A DNA stretch of 64,000 bases from positions 1 to 64,000 of the forward strand of contig NZ_JABUYL010000007.1 in NCBI RefSeq assembly GCF_014897315.1, given 5' to 3'. This document shows, piece after piece, positions 23,396 through 33,421 of the stretch. Position numbers and translations under genes: made by a program. This DNA is from Proteus sp. FME41 (GTDB lineage: Bacteria; Pseudomonadota; Gammaproteobacteria; Enterobacterales; Enterobacteriaceae). The stretch's first letter is position 1, and the number at the start of each line of letters is the position of its first letter. The notes under the pieces are model-generated. The model was not told the DNA's origin. It searched no databases and worked only from the letters and a program-made list of their open reading frames with translations.

Positions 23396-23774
23396 TAACA
23401 TATTCACTTGGTGCAAAAATTGATTGTTTATAACAAATATAATACCCCTTAGAGACTAAATCATATCTGACATAAAATGAAAAAAAGAAACTGAAAATAA
23501 TACCTGCTATTGCCATAATTGCGAGGTAACCAGCTATTTTATTATTCATTTTTTGTGTTTTTTTCTTATATGCACAAATAAAAATCAAATAAGAAAAATA
23601 TATTAATAGGGGAGAACCAAAACACAATAATGCTGTCTGGAAAGAGAATAATATACGTTCTTTCATTGAAAAATATTCAATGTAATATGATATTGAAAAA
23701 TAAAAACAAAAAATAGATAATAAAAAAACAAATAAAGAAGTTAAAAATAATTTCAGTGGGCTTATTTTATCCAC
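23373..23774 (-). CDS. DUF1240-like membrane protein, putative immunity protein
   Basis: A 133-residue protein with three strong membrane segments (about 8-31, 45-69 and 80-103), Lys-rich short loops and a C-terminal tail ending YVISKDMCK. The pattern resembles the DUF1240 small membrane proteins of Yersinia and Proteus; function unproven. Its start overlaps the stop of the upstream 278-residue gene by 8 bp, so the two are translationally coupled. A tiny membrane protein coupled behind a pore-like membrane protein beside hcp is the layout of an immunity protein against a membrane-acting T6SS effector. That role is inference. Confidence 0.65.
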   Translation of the reverse strand: MDKISPLKLFLTSLFVFLLSIFCFYFSISYYIEYFSMKERILFSFQTALLCFGSPLLIYFSYLIFICAYKKKTQKMNNKIAGYLAIMAIAGIIFSFFFSFYVRYDLVSKGYYICYKQSIFAPSEYVISKDMCK

Positions 23775-24603
23775 GGCTAAGTCTTCCCCATTGTGTGAAA
23801 AATTGATCAGGGTGATAAGGCGTTTCAGGTTTCTTTTCCCGATAAGATTTTAGATTTTTAATTATGGTTTCACTGATCTTAAATTCATCATCTAACTTAT
23901 AGAGAAAATATGAAATTGCAAGACCCAGTAAAAATATTCCTACAGATACAACAATGATACTTCCTCCTGAAATTATCCCTAATGTTGTTATAACACCGAC
24001 TATAGTTGCACTTACTTGTGTTGCAATAGCCAATTTTGCCATATCCATAGTGATATTTACGAAAAAATTAGTGAGATCATATTCATCTCTAAATATGAGT
24101 TCTACAATTCTATAAGCTGCTGAAAATACAATTGCAAAACGTACACCTCCAGCTGAAACGGAATTCATTCCTTGGGTTCCTACTCCCATATATATAATAC
24201 GAGGATTATTTGCTAGGTATCGAGTTGCATTTAAATAAGCTCTAACGCCTGCATGACCTGAAATTCTTATATAAACATTTCCATTTTTACCTACATACTC
24301 AGTCGCTGTGATATTGATATTTCTAAACTCATTAACAATTCTTTCGACTCTATATGATTCATAGATATTTCCAGAATATGATGAAGCGATATCACCAATA
24401 CTAAATAAAGTATCTTTCGATGATTTGTAAGGTGTTGGGGTGGATAAGTTTTTTAGAACATAATCAGCTTCTTCAAGGGTGATCAGTGCCGCAACATTTT
24501 CATCATCTTCGGTATCATTAAGGATCCGCTCAATTCTTTTCTTATTGTTGTATTGTTCTTCTCTGTCCCAATCAATAACGGTGGTATCGTATATATAGCC
24601 CAT
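23767..24603 (-). CDS. Putative T6SS membrane-acting effector (YafU-like C-terminus)
   Basis: A 278-residue protein with no signal peptide. Residues 1-100 are polar and probably soluble; a middle segment (IRISGHAGVRAYLNATRY, about 113-129) precedes a helical hairpin of two membrane helices (about 189-211 and 214-235) with glycine motifs, then a charged tail with LDDEF. The C-terminal part recalls E. coli YafU and the pore-like domains found at the end of extended Hcp toxins. With hcp convergent next door and a small membrane protein overlapping its end, I infer a cargo effector that damages the inner membrane of rivals. Other readings: a membrane sensor or remnant. Confidence 0.6.
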   Translation of the reverse strand: MGYIYDTTVIDWDREEQYNNKKRIERILNDTEDDENVAALITLEEADYVLKNLSTPTPYKSSKDTLFSIGDIASSYSGNIYESYRVERIVNEFRNINITATEYVGKNGNVYIRISGHAGVRAYLNATRYLANNPRIIYMGVGTQGMNSVSAGGVRFAIVFSAAYRIVELIFRDEYDLTNFFVNITMDMAKLAIATQVSATIVGVITTLGIISGGSIIVVSVGIFLLGLAISYFLYKLDDEFKISETIIKNLKSYREKKPETPYHPDQFFTQWGRLSRG

Positions 24604-24982
24604 ATAAAAAGATCCTTTTTTTATAAATTTAAATTAGATTAATAAAATTTATGATTTTATGCAATTAAAAATATCTGCTGTTAGATTAATTAATTAAAAG
24701 TTAGCTTAACAACAAGTGTGCTTTTATTTTTTATTATGTAAAATTCTATTTTGATTATTTTTATTATTTACTTTAAGTGGATAGTATCCTTCACTATAAA
24801 AGAAGTTATTTTTATATTTTTTATATAAGTAATAAATAAACTGAGGGGATATATAAATATAATTTTATATCTTTATGTTAAAAATATAATTTTTAATATT
24901 TTTTGATAATAAGAGAAAATAGTAAGGGAAAAAGCAGTAGCATCCATGCTGACTTACTTTTATAAGTTGGGTTAAAGGTTAT
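24604..24982. other. AT-rich gap between effector gene and gabD
   Basis: Nearly 380 very AT-rich bases. I see no open frame worth calling, no tRNA and no clear inverted repeat. It should contain the promoter of the minus-strand effector/immunity pair and the end of gabD. Its composition, and that of 22623-22864, is more extreme than the backbone and would favour H-NS binding. Confidence 0.5.
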
Positions 24983-26431
24983 TTATAATCCTTGGCAGAG
25001 ATATTTCATCTCCATATAATCTTCAATACCGTGTTCAGAGCCCTCACGACCTAAACCTGATTGTTTAATACCACCAAATGGTGCAACTTCATTGGAAATT
25101 AAACCAGTGTTAATACCCACCATGCCGTATTCTAAATTTTCAGCAACACGCCAAATACGTTGTGGATTTTCACTATAAAAATAAGCGGCTAAGCCATAAA
25201 TGGTATTATTAGCTAAATGCACCACTTCATCTTCATTTTCAAAAATAACTAAAGGTGCAACAGGGCCAAATATTTCTTCTTCAAGGATATGGCTATCAGC
25301 AGGAACATTGCCAACAACGGTAGGTTGGAAGAAGTTCTCACCCGCTTTGTCATTATCTCCGCCACAAAGCAGTGTTGCACCGCGTTTTAATGTATCAGCA
25401 AGCAATGATTGTGATTTTTCAACAGCTTTACGGTTAATGAGAGGCCCAATAGTGACACCTTCTTCAAAACCATTCCCCACTTTGAGTTTTTTAACGGCGG
25501 CAACAAAGCGTTCGCTAAATTGTTGATAAACATCTTTATGAATATAAAAACGGTTAGCACAAACACAGGTTTGTCCTGCATTACGGAATTTTGCTCCCAT
25601 AGCACCTTCAACCGCTTTATCAATATCGGCATCGTTAAACACGATAAATGGTGCATTGCCACCTAATTCCAAAGAGACTTTTTTTACACTATCTGAACAC
25701 TGGCGCATTAATAAACGTCCAACACCCGTAGAGCCTGTAAAACTTAATTTGCGAACACGATTATCAAAGGTAAAGACTTCGCCAATTTTAATCGCATCAC
25801 CAGTGATAATATTAATAACACCAGCAGGAATGCCTGCTTGAGCCGCTAATTCTGCTAAAGCCAGTGCGGTATAAGGTGTTTCATTGGCAGGTTTAATCAC
25901 CATAGTACAACCCGCTGCTAATGCAGGAGCCGCTTTGCGGGTGATCATAGCGGCCGGGAAGTTCCAAGGTGTAATAGCAGCACAGACACCAATACCTTGT
26001 TTGATCACCATTAAGCGTTTATCAGCAGAAGGGGAGGGAATAATTTCACCGTTGGTTCTTTTACCTTGCTCTGCGAACCATTCAATAAAAGAAGCGGCAT
26101 AGGTAATTTCGCCTTCAGCTTCAGCAATGGGTTTACCTTGCTCGAAGGTCATTAATTCAGCAAGTTTTGTTTTATTTTCAGTGATTAATTTAAACCAATT
26201 TTGCAATAATACGCCACGTTGATGTGCTGTTAATGTTCGCCATTGTGGCAAGGCTTTTTGTGCTGCATCAACAGCCATTATTGCTTCTTGTGTTGCCATA
26301 TTGGGGACTGTACCCAGTAAAGTACCCGTTGCAGGATCGACAACATCAACAGTTTCGTTATTTTGAGCATTACACCAAAGACCATCAATATAGCCTTGTT
26401 CGCGGAAATAGGGATTTGTCGTTATCTTCAC
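24983..26431 (-). CDS. gabD: Succinate-semialdehyde dehydrogenase (NADP+) GabD
   Basis: Oxidises succinate semialdehyde to succinate, feeding GABA and related carbon into the TCA cycle. It is an aldehyde dehydrogenase fold of 482 residues, the same length as E. coli GabD. The catalytic Cys is C289 (NAGQTCVCAN) and the general base E255 (LELGGN); the PWNFP and GSTGVG cofactor motifs are present. The paired Cys after the nucleophile is typical of GabD. The gene stands alone, without gabT, gabP or csiD beside it, so its substrate source must be elsewhere. The related NAD-dependent Sad family is less likely. Confidence 0.85.
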   Translation of the reverse strand: MKITTNPYFREQGYIDGLWCNAQNNETVDVVDPATGTLLGTVPNMATQEAIMAVDAAQKALPQWRTLTAHQRGVLLQNWFKLITENKTKLAELMTFEQGKPIAEAEGEITYAASFIEWFAEQGKRTNGEIIPSPSADKRLMVIKQGIGVCAAITPWNFPAAMITRKAAPALAAGCTMVIKPANETPYTALALAELAAQAGIPAGVINIITGDAIKIGEVFTFDNRVRKLSFTGSTGVGRLLMRQCSDSVKKVSLELGGNAPFIVFNDADIDKAVEGAMGAKFRNAGQTCVCANRFYIHKDVYQQFSERFVAAVKKLKVGNGFEEGVTIGPLINRKAVEKSQSLLADTLKRGATLLCGGDNDKAGENFFQPTVVGNVPADSHILEEEIFGPVAPLVIFENEDEVVHLANNTIYGLAAYFYSENPQRIWRVAENLEYGMVGINTGLISNEVAPFGGIKQSGLGREGSEHGIEDYMEMKYLCQGL

Positions 26432-26692
26432 TTAATACCTCTCTGAACACATATATATTGATATTTATAAGGCTAGGCAGTTTATGCCTGTTTATAAGTA
26501 TATGCCCGTGTTGCGATATTGTGAAAATAAGTATGACAAATCCCAATAAAAAAAATGATAAAAAACACGATAAATAAAGCTTATAACATATGTTTTTAAC
26601 GAATAATTCCCATTACTCAAGACAGAAGGTTTACGCTGTACCTTACCACTGTTATTCTTGGGTTTAACTTTCATAAAAAACAGGTATTTTTC

Positions 26693-27313
26693 ATGTCAAA
26701 ACCATCATTTGATTCTATTGAATCACAGGCAAGTTACGGTATTGGTCTGCAAGTCGGTCAACAACTGACTGAATCAGGTCTTCAAGGATTAGAGCCCGCA
26801 GCACTGTTAGCTGGCCTGACCGATGCATTAGAAGGTAACGCACCTTCTGTACCTGTTGAAACACTGCATAATGCCTTACGCACCATGCATGAGCGTGCTG
26901 AGGCTGTTCGTCAAGAGCGCCAAGCTGAACTGGCTGATGCCGGTAAAATCTTCTTAGAAGAAAACGTGAATAATGAAGGCGTTCACGTTACAGAATCAGG
27001 CTTACAGTACAAGGTACTGACTGCGGGCGAAGGTGCAATTCCTGCAAACACTGATCATGTTCGTGTTCACTATACGGGGCGTCTAATCGATGGCACTGTA
27101 TTTGATAGCTCCGTTCAACGCGGTCAGCCTGCTGAATTCCCTGTAAATGGTGTTATCGCAGGATGGATTGAAGCATTAACATTGATGCCAGTAGGTTCAA
27201 AATGGGAATTATATATTCCTTATCAACTGGCTTATGGTGAACGTGGGGCAGGCGCGGCGATCCCTCCATTCGCAACATTAGTCTTTGAAGTAGAATTATT
27301 AGAAATTTTATAA
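26693..27313 (+). CDS. fklB: FKBP-type peptidyl-prolyl isomerase FklB (FKBP22)
   Basis: Dimeric prolyl isomerase and folding helper. The N-terminal helical dimerisation domain ([18 protein letters not shown]) is followed by the FKBP domain with [32 protein letters not shown] and [23 protein letters not shown], the residues that form the active site. It has 206 residues with no signal peptide. It restores E. coli collinearity after the variable segment. A strong terminator follows. Confidence 0.96.
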   Translation: MSKPSFDSIESQASYGIGLQVGQQLTESGLQGLEPAALLAGLTDALEGNAPSVPVETLHNALRTMHERAEAVRQERQAELADAGKIFLEENVNNEGVHVTESGLQYKVLTAGEGAIPANTDHVRVHYTGRLIDGTVFDSSVQRGQPAEFPVNGVIAGWIEALTLMPVGSKWELYIPYQLAYGERGAGAAIPPFATLVFEVELLEIL

Positions 27314-27340
27314 TTTCTTATTCTGCGGTAAATATGAGTA

Positions 27341-27370
27341 AAAAATAGCCGGTTTTTGCCGGCTATTTTT
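27341..27370 (+). terminator. fklB terminator
   Basis: A 12-bp perfect stem AAAAATAGCCGG / CCGGCTATTTTT with 6-nt loop; the T-run is the 3' arm. Confidence 0.9.
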
Positions 27371-27456
27371 GTCTCTAGACTAAAATAAAGAGACAGTAGG
27401 GTAATTGATTTTTATAAGCGAAGTTATCATGCTTGTAGAAATAAGAGAGGTGCATT

Positions 27457-28197
27457 ATGTTAGAACAAGTTAGCAAATTAGCCCGCCAAGCAGGTATGGC
27501 GATAATGCAGATCTATCAGCAATCAGAGCCTATTCAAGTACAGGAAAAAAGTGATAATTCACCCGTAACAGAAGCGGACTTAGCCGCTCATCAAATTATC
27601 AAATTAGGACTGGCTTCTATTGCTCCAGATATCCCCCAATTATCTGAAGAAGATCCTCCTGAATGGGAAGTTCGTCGTCATTGGGATCGTTATTGGCTAA
27701 TTGACCCATTAGATGGTACTAAAGAATTTATCAGCAAAAATGGTGAGTTTACGGTAAATATTGCTTTAATCGAAAAAGGTATTCCCATTTTAGGTGTTGT
27801 CTATGCTCCTGTACAAAATATGTTATATGCAGCTGAGAATAAACAAGCGTGGAAAGAAGTGTGTAGACAACGATTACCTATTCATGCAAGTCGGGCGGAA
27901 CCTCCCGTGATTGTGATTAGTCGCTCTCATCAAGATGATGAGCTAAAAGAGTACTTATCACAGCTTGGTGAACACCAAACCGTTGCGGTTGGTTCTTCTT
28001 TAAAATTCTGTCTTGTGGCGGAAGGTAAAGCACAGCTTTATCCTCGTTTTGGACCTACACATACATGGGATACCGCGGCAGGTCATGCTATTGCGATTGC
28101 GGCGGGCGCACATGTCACGGATTGGAAAGGAGTAACGCTAGATTATTCCCCAAAAGAGTCGCTGATAAATCCAGGATTTAGAGTTTCTATCTTTTAG
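27457..28197 (+). CDS. cysQ: 3'(2'),5'-bisphosphate nucleotidase CysQ
   Basis: Magnesium-dependent, lithium-sensitive phosphatase of the inositol monophosphatase family that turns PAP (by-product of sulfate assimilation) into AMP. The motifs [28 protein letters not shown] (metal site) and [11 protein letters not shown] are in order. It has 246 residues. The ytfJ gene converges on it from the minus strand, as in E. coli. Confidence 0.95.
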   Translation: MLEQVSKLARQAGMAIMQIYQQSEPIQVQEKSDNSPVTEADLAAHQIIKLGLASIAPDIPQLSEEDPPEWEVRRHWDRYWLIDPLDGTKEFISKNGEFTVNIALIEKGIPILGVVYAPVQNMLYAAENKQAWKEVCRQRLPIHASRAEPPVIVISRSHQDDELKEYLSQLGEHQTVAVGSSLKFCLVAEGKAQLYPRFGPTHTWDTAAGHAIAIAAGAHVTDWKGVTLDYSPKESLINPGFRVSIF

Positions 28198-28250
28198 TCT
28201 AGTGCGATAAAGTTGGAGCCCTTTATTGATAAGGGCTCTGACATAACACA

Positions 28251-28811
28251 TTATTCTTTAATTAAGTCATTGATAAGATTGATTGCTGTGGTTATTTCCG
28301 CACCACTTAAAACACCTTCTTTAGCAAAACGGACTTTGCCTTGCTTATCAAGAACAACAATCGCTGAATTTTCTTTTTCTAATCCCCAGCCTTTTAATGC
28401 TACGCCATCGGCATCAACAATAAATTGTGACCAAGGAAACTCTTTTTTGCTGTCTTCAACACTGCCACGAACAAAAGGCCCAGTACCAAACATCGCATCA
28501 TCAGTATTAATAATGGTTGTTGTCTGATAACTCGCTTGTGGGAATTTAGCCAATTTTACGGCGTCAATAAAAGGTGCGTTCATCTCCTTTGCTTTACTGC
28601 GTCCTGCAATATGCTGAACAGTGTGTACTTTTCCACTGAGCAGACCACTATTCCAATTTTGGTAGCTAAACTTATCTTTGGTTGTGTCATAAAGTAGCTC
28701 ACCTTTGTCATTGATGCTAACAGCAGGAAGCGTGTTATTTTCAGTGATGTTATGAGCCAATGCCCATGTTGAAGTACTGAGTAAAAGAGCTGCTAAGGTG
28801 AGTTTGTGCAT
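28251..28811 (-). CDS. ytfJ: YtfJ family periplasmic protein
   Basis: A 186-residue protein with a signal peptide ending near residue 19 (ALA before HNIT) and a thioredoxin-like fold predicted from family membership (YtfJ family). The thioredoxin CXXC is absent, so a redox role is doubtful. Motifs such as HTVQHIAGRSKAKEMN and FPWSQFIVDADG are conserved with E. coli YtfJ. Function is not established. Confidence 0.9.
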   Translation of the reverse strand: MHKLTLAALLLSTSTWALAHNITENNTLPAVSINDKGELLYDTTKDKFSYQNWNSGLLSGKVHTVQHIAGRSKAKEMNAPFIDAVKLAKFPQASYQTTTIINTDDAMFGTGPFVRGSVEDSKKEFPWSQFIVDADGVALKGWGLEKENSAIVVLDKQGKVRFAKEGVLSGAEITTAINLINDLIKE

Positions 28812-29094
28812 AGCCAGTATCCTGTTATTGAAATTAACGTTAGGTTCTATTTAAGCATAGAAGCTAGGGATGAATAATACCTCATCTTTGATACATTTAT
28901 TTAACATAAAGGGGGTAAGATAGAGGCTGTTTTATCTTTAGTTACATTCTTTACTGTCAATAAATGTAAAAATAGATAAGAAAACTAAATAAGTTGAACC
29001 TAGTACTTATAATTAGGTCTTTAAATTTGATATATAAAGATAAGTCTTTATGACTTATTAAACTCAACAACGAGCATGGGAGACTAACTGAAAG

Positions 29095-29301
29095 ATGAAA
29101 ATCTTCAATCGCTATAACCCTGAAAAAATTGCTCTCTACGTTAAGACATTATTTCGTGGACGGTTTTATATCAAAGGAATGGGTGCATTTGAATTTGATT
29201 ACGGTAAAATTTTACTACCTAAAATAAAAGATAAGCTACATTTTAATGTGATGAGTGAAGTGAACCAGCAGGTCATTATACTTAAAGCTGAAATGGGTTA
29301 A
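29095..29301 (+). CDS. ytfK: YtfK, activator of SpoT-dependent (p)ppGpp synthesis
   Basis: A 68-residue DUF1107 protein, [20 protein letters not shown], aligned along its length with E. coli YtfK, which stimulates the (p)ppGpp synthetase activity of SpoT under phosphate or fatty-acid starvation. In E. coli it belongs to the PhoB regulon. A partial Pho-box-like string CTGTCA-N5-TGTAAA lies at 28954-28970, but its half-site spacing is one base short. Confidence 0.93.
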   Translation: MKIFNRYNPEKIALYVKTLFRGRFYIKGMGAFEFDYGKILLPKIKDKLHFNVMSEVNQQVIILKAEMG

Positions 29302-29315
29302 CTTTTATCTGATAG

Positions 29316-29360
29316 ATAACTGAGTCTTTCTCTTTTACACTTTTGATAAGACTCAGTTAT
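29316..29360. terminator. Shared terminator of ytfK and paeA
   Basis: A 13-bp perfect stem (29316-29328 with 29348-29360) and 19-nt loop in the gap between these convergent genes. T-runs are weak on both sides. Confidence 0.55.
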
Positions 29361-29379
29361 TAATTTCATTTGTTATCAA

Positions 29380-30762
29380 TTAGCCAGCTGTTTTATTCTC
29401 ATCTTGTCTAATTTCTACTTCTGTCGTTGTTGTCTGAGTAACCGGTACATGTTCCTGTAAGATAGGTTTAACAGAAGGGATATCATCAACTTTTGTCACC
29501 AGTAATTGATCAATTTTATAGTTATCAATATCAACAACTTCAAATTTATATCCAGCAAACTTCACATAATCTGTGCGTTTGGGGATTTTACGTAAACGAA
29601 ACATCATAAAGCCAGCAATAGTTTCGTAGTTACTCGAATCAGGAAAATCATCAATATCAAGTGCACGCATTACATCATCAATTGGCGTACCGCCTTCCAC
29701 TAACCATGAGTGTTCATCACGACTCACAATTTGTTCTTCTTGCCCTGGCCCAATTAAATCACCCATCAAGGTTGTCATTACATCATTTAATGTAATTACC
29801 CCCATCACCATAGCGTATTCATTAAGGATAATGGCAAAGTCTTCACCGGAGGTTTTAAAGCTTTCTAACATATCTGATAGTGTTAATGTATCAGGAATAA
29901 TCAGTGCTTTACGGATATGAACACCTTCATTGAGGTTTAAGCTTTGCCCATTGATAACTCGATTAAGAAGCTCTTTAGAATCAACGTAACCAATAATATG
30001 GTCGATATCACCTTCGCATACTAAGAATTTAGAATGGGGCTGAGTGGCAATTTTTTCTTTAATATCACTTTCTGTTTCTTCACGATCAAAATAAACCACA
30101 TCTTCTCGTGGGGTCATTGCTGATGGTACAGTACGCGATTCTAATTCAAAGACATTTTCAATGAGTTCATGTTCTTGTTTACGTAAGATACCTGCAACGG
30201 CCCCCGCTTCTACAATGGCAAAAATATCATCAGAAGTAATATCTTCATTTCTTACCATAGGAATTTTAAATAACTTGAAGATAAGATCTGCCATGCCATT
30301 GAATAACCAAACAAGAGGGCGGAAGAAGGCTAGACAGAAACGCATTGGATTAACAATTTTCAATGCAATCACTTCTGGTTTAATCATACCAATGCGTTTT
30401 GGGGTTAAGTCAGCCAGTAAAATAAACATTGAAGTGACAATAATAAAAGAACAAATAGACCCAAGTTGTTGAGCAAGCGGTTCTTCAAAAAATTGTAGAT
30501 AAAACGTTTTGAGTGAGGGAGAAAATGCTGATTCACCAACAATACCCGCTAAAATAGCAACGGCATTTAATCCAATTTGGACAACAGTAAAAAACATGCC
30601 TGGCATTTCTTGCATTTTTAATACGCGAGCGGCGTTGATATTGCCCTCATCAACAAGTTGTTTGAGTTTAATTCGACGAGAGGCAGCAAGAGAGATTTCA
30701 GACAGCGAAAAAAAGGCGCTGATAGCACAAAGCAAAAGCACAATAAGTAAACTATTAAGCAT
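29380..30762 (-). CDS. paeA: Polyamine export protein PaeA (YtfL), CNNM/HlyC-CorC family
   Basis: Inner-membrane protein that in Salmonella and E. coli exports cadaverine and putrescine in stationary phase. An N-terminal CNNM domain has four membrane segments (residues 1-180; ending in LTPKRIGMIKPE). Two CBS domains follow (AMTPREDVVYFDREETESD; IILNEYAMVMGVITLNDV), then a CorC/HlyC C-terminal domain. It has 460 residues, slightly longer than E. coli YtfL (447) because of a Thr/Glu-rich tail. msrA is upstream on the same strand. Confidence 0.88.
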   Translation of the reverse strand: MLNSLLIVLLLCAISAFFSLSEISLAASRRIKLKQLVDEGNINAARVLKMQEMPGMFFTVVQIGLNAVAILAGIVGESAFSPSLKTFYLQFFEEPLAQQLGSICSFIIVTSMFILLADLTPKRIGMIKPEVIALKIVNPMRFCLAFFRPLVWLFNGMADLIFKLFKIPMVRNEDITSDDIFAIVEAGAVAGILRKQEHELIENVFELESRTVPSAMTPREDVVYFDREETESDIKEKIATQPHSKFLVCEGDIDHIIGYVDSKELLNRVINGQSLNLNEGVHIRKALIIPDTLTLSDMLESFKTSGEDFAIILNEYAMVMGVITLNDVMTTLMGDLIGPGQEEQIVSRDEHSWLVEGGTPIDDVMRALDIDDFPDSSNYETIAGFMMFRLRKIPKRTDYVKFAGYKFEVVDIDNYKIDQLLVTKVDDIPSVKPILQEHVPVTQTTTTEVEIRQDENKTAG

Positions 30763-30919
30763 ATAAGGCTCACATCACCCCAAGTATTTAATCCAAAGGG
30801 CAATACTAGAGTGTTAAAAATAGAAGATAAATCAATATATTGTGATGGAATTATTCACAAAGACAGATAAGAGGGCGTAATTATATCATCGCCCTGCTAT
30901 TTTCTGCTAGTCTTACTTT

Positions 30920-31552
30920 TCAGGCTGGGAAGCAGATCCCTATTCCTCCTAAACCACAATAACCATGAGGATTTTTATACAAATATTGCTGGTGGTCATC
31001 TTCAGCAAAATAAAAAGGGCCCGTTGGTTGTATTTCTGTGGTGATGGCGTCCTTTGTTCCTTGGGTACTCATAGCGTGTTGGTAACGTATTTTTGATTCA
31101 ATAGCTTGTGCGTATTGTTCTGGATTTACTGTGTAAATCGCTGAGCGGTATTGGCTACCAATATCATTACCTTGGCGCATTCCTTGAGCTGGATTATGAT
31201 TCTCCCAAAAAAGGGTCAAGAGCTGTGAATAGCTAATAATAGAGGGATCAAAAACCACTCTCACTACTTCACTATGGCCAGTGGCTCCTTGGCAAACTTG
31301 TTGATAGGTCGGATTTTCGGTTACGCCACCACTATAGCCTGCGCTTGTTGAATAAACGCCTGGTTGTTGCCAGAAAAGACGTTCAACTCCCCAAAAGCAG
31401 CCCATTGCAAAATAGGCAATACGCATCTTATTAGGAATATCATCAATGGAATGTCCATTAACTGCATGACTAGCAGATATTTCTAATGGTGTCGAAGTAC
31501 CTCTTAAGGCATTCTTTGGTTGGTAAGCTTTATGTTGCAAGGTAGACTCCAT
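30920..31552 (-). CDS. msrA: Peptide methionine sulfoxide reductase MsrA
   Basis: Reduces methionine-S-sulfoxide in proteins, using thioredoxin. The active-site motif GCFWG has the nucleophile C52; recycling cysteines are in the C-terminal [13 protein letters not shown]. The 210-residue length and extended N-terminus (about 45 residues before the catalytic domain) match the enterobacterial form. It is divergent from tamA, with a 126-bp gap. Confidence 0.96.
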   Translation of the reverse strand: MESTLQHKAYQPKNALRGTSTPLEISASHAVNGHSIDDIPNKMRIAYFAMGCFWGVERLFWQQPGVYSTSAGYSGGVTENPTYQQVCQGATGHSEVVRVVFDPSIISYSQLLTLFWENHNPAQGMRQGNDIGSQYRSAIYTVNPEQYAQAIESKIRYQHAMSTQGTKDAITTEIQPTGPFYFAEDDHQQYLYKNPHGYCGLGGIGICFPA

Positions 31553-31678
31553 TTTTTATATTTGTAAACGCATTACTATGGTAAAGGTTTAATATTGTTA
31601 TAAACTAAATCTACAATAAAGCTTAAAACAGTTTGTCGTCAATTTATCACATGGATTAAATCATATTGAGGAGAAAAC

Positions 31679-33421
31679 GTGCCGAGATACTCCGTTATCT
31701 ACGTTCTCTGTCTGTCTTTTATCGCACCTGTTGCCTATGGGGCAAATTTGCGTTTAAAAATAGAAGGTTTAGAAGGGCAACTCGAAAAAAATGCGCGAGT
31801 TCAGCTATCAAACATTACAACAGAAGAAGTTGCACCTGACGGGCGTTTTCGTGCGCGTGTTGAAAAGGCAATTCAAGAAGGACTTCGCCCTTTAGGTTAT
31901 TATCAGCCTACAGTGACATTCTCTTATCAAGAAAATCCCCCCCCTGCACGTTCTGTATTAACCGCTAACGTTGAGCCGGGTATCCCTATTTTATTAAAAA
32001 AGGTCGATATTGTTCTTGAAGGTGGTGCTAAAACAGATGAGCAATATGCAAAGGTGATTAAAGAGAATACACCGCCTCTTGATAGTGTGTTAAACCATGG
32101 TGATTATGAAAAACTCAAAGGCTCATTAACAGGGCTTGCGATTCGTCGGGGTTACTTTGATGCTGAAATGGATAAAAGCCAACTTGGCGTCTCTTTAGAT
32201 AATCACGCCTCATATTGGGATTTTGTTTTTAATAGTGGTGAGCGCTATCGTTTTGGTAATGTGACTTATAATGGCTCTCAAATTCGTGAAGACTATTTAC
32301 AAAATATTGTTCCGTTTAAAGAAGGGCAGTACTACGCCTCTGAAGATCTTGCTGAATTTAATCGACGCTTAGCGGCAACGGGGTGGTTTAATTCCGCGGT
32401 TGTCACCCCCGATATTGCCAAAGCTCGTGCAGAAGGGACTCATTTGCTGCCGATGACCGCTGCGGTGACGCCTCGTTCTCGTAACTACGTTGAATTAGGG
32501 GGCGGTTATGCGACAGATGTTGGTCCACGCCTAAATATGCAGTGGGATAAACCGTGGATGAACTCACGGGGTCATAGCCTGACATCCAATATCAGCGTTT
32601 CTCAACCTGAACAATCTATTGGTGCAAATTATAAAATCCCTCTTAAGGCAAACCCATTGGAGCAATATTATGGCGTCCAAGGGGGATTTAAACGCACCGA
32701 TTTAAATGATACTCGTTCTGATACCACAACGTTAAATGTATCTCGTAACTGGGATATGTCTACTGGCTGGCAATACAGTGTGAATACACGTTGGAGCCTC
32801 AGCCACTTTACTCAAGGTGAAGTCACCAACACGACGATGTTGCTTTATCCTGGGGTCACTGCTAGCCGTGTACGTCAACGGGGCGGTATGATGCCTTCTT
32901 GGGGCGATAGCCAACGTTACTCATTAGACTACTCCAATAAAATATGGGGCTCAGATGTCGAGTTTGCTGCCTTCCAAGCGCAACAGGTTTGGATACGTAC
33001 ACCATGGGATGGGCATCGCTTTGTGGTAAGAGGCAATTTGGGTTGGATTGAAACCAATGCATTTGAACAAGTTCCTCCTGAATTACGTTTCTTTGCGGGG
33101 GGGGATAGAAGTGTGCGCGGTTTTAAATACCAAAGTATTTCGCCTGAAGATGGTAAAGGCAATTTAACAGGTGCATCAAGAATGTTAGTGGGATCGTTAG
33201 AATATCAATATAACGTAACGGGCAATTGGTGGAGCGCGGTGTTTATTGATAGTGGTGAAGCGGTTAACGATTTTACGCGCAGTGATTTTAAAACGGGAGC
33301 GGGTGCTGGTGTACGTTGGGCGTCACCTGTTGGCCCAATTAAATTTGATTTAGCATTACCTGTGAGTGACGTTGATAAACGTAGACTTCAGTTTTATATC
33401 GGGTTAGGAGCAGAGTTATGA
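31679..33421 (+). CDS. tamA: Outer-membrane translocation and assembly protein TamA
   Basis: Omp85-family outer-membrane barrel that with TamB moves phospholipid or autotransporters across the envelope. A signal peptide (about residues 1-21) is followed by three POTRA domains (from [21 protein letters not shown]) and a 16-strand barrel with [17 protein letters not shown] (the conserved RGF/Y loop) and a C-terminal beta signal ending YIGLGAEL. It has 580 residues. Translation starts at GTG (31679) after TTGAGGAG. The stop overlaps the tamB start (ATGA). Confidence 0.95.
   Translation: MPRYSVIYVLCLSFIAPVAYGANLRLKIEGLEGQLEKNARVQLSNITTEEVAPDGRFRARVEKAIQEGLRPLGYYQPTVTFSYQENPPPARSVLTANVEPGIPILLKKVDIVLEGGAKTDEQYAKVIKENTPPLDSVLNHGDYEKLKGSLTGLAIRRGYFDAEMDKSQLGVSLDNHASYWDFVFNSGERYRFGNVTYNGSQIREDYLQNIVPFKEGQYYASEDLAEFNRRLAATGWFNSAVVTPDIAKARAEGTHLLPMTAAVTPRSRNYVELGGGYATDVGPRLNMQWDKPWMNSRGHSLTSNISVSQPEQSIGANYKIPLKANPLEQYYGVQGGFKRTDLNDTRSDTTTLNVSRNWDMSTGWQYSVNTRWSLSHFTQGEVTNTTMLLYPGVTASRVRQRGGMMPSWGDSQRYSLDYSNKIWGSDVEFAAFQAQQVWIRTPWDGHRFVVRGNLGWIETNAFEQVPPELRFFAGGDRSVRGFKYQSISPEDGKGNLTGASRMLVGSLEYQYNVTGNWWSAVFIDSGEAVNDFTRSDFKTGAGAGVRWASPVGPIKFDLALPVSDVDKRRLQFYIGLGAEL

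Noticed and set aside
28954-28970. Pho box upstream of ytfK
   Set aside because: CTGTCA-N5-TGTAAA has the second half-site one base out of register and poorly matched, so the evidence is too weak to annotate.
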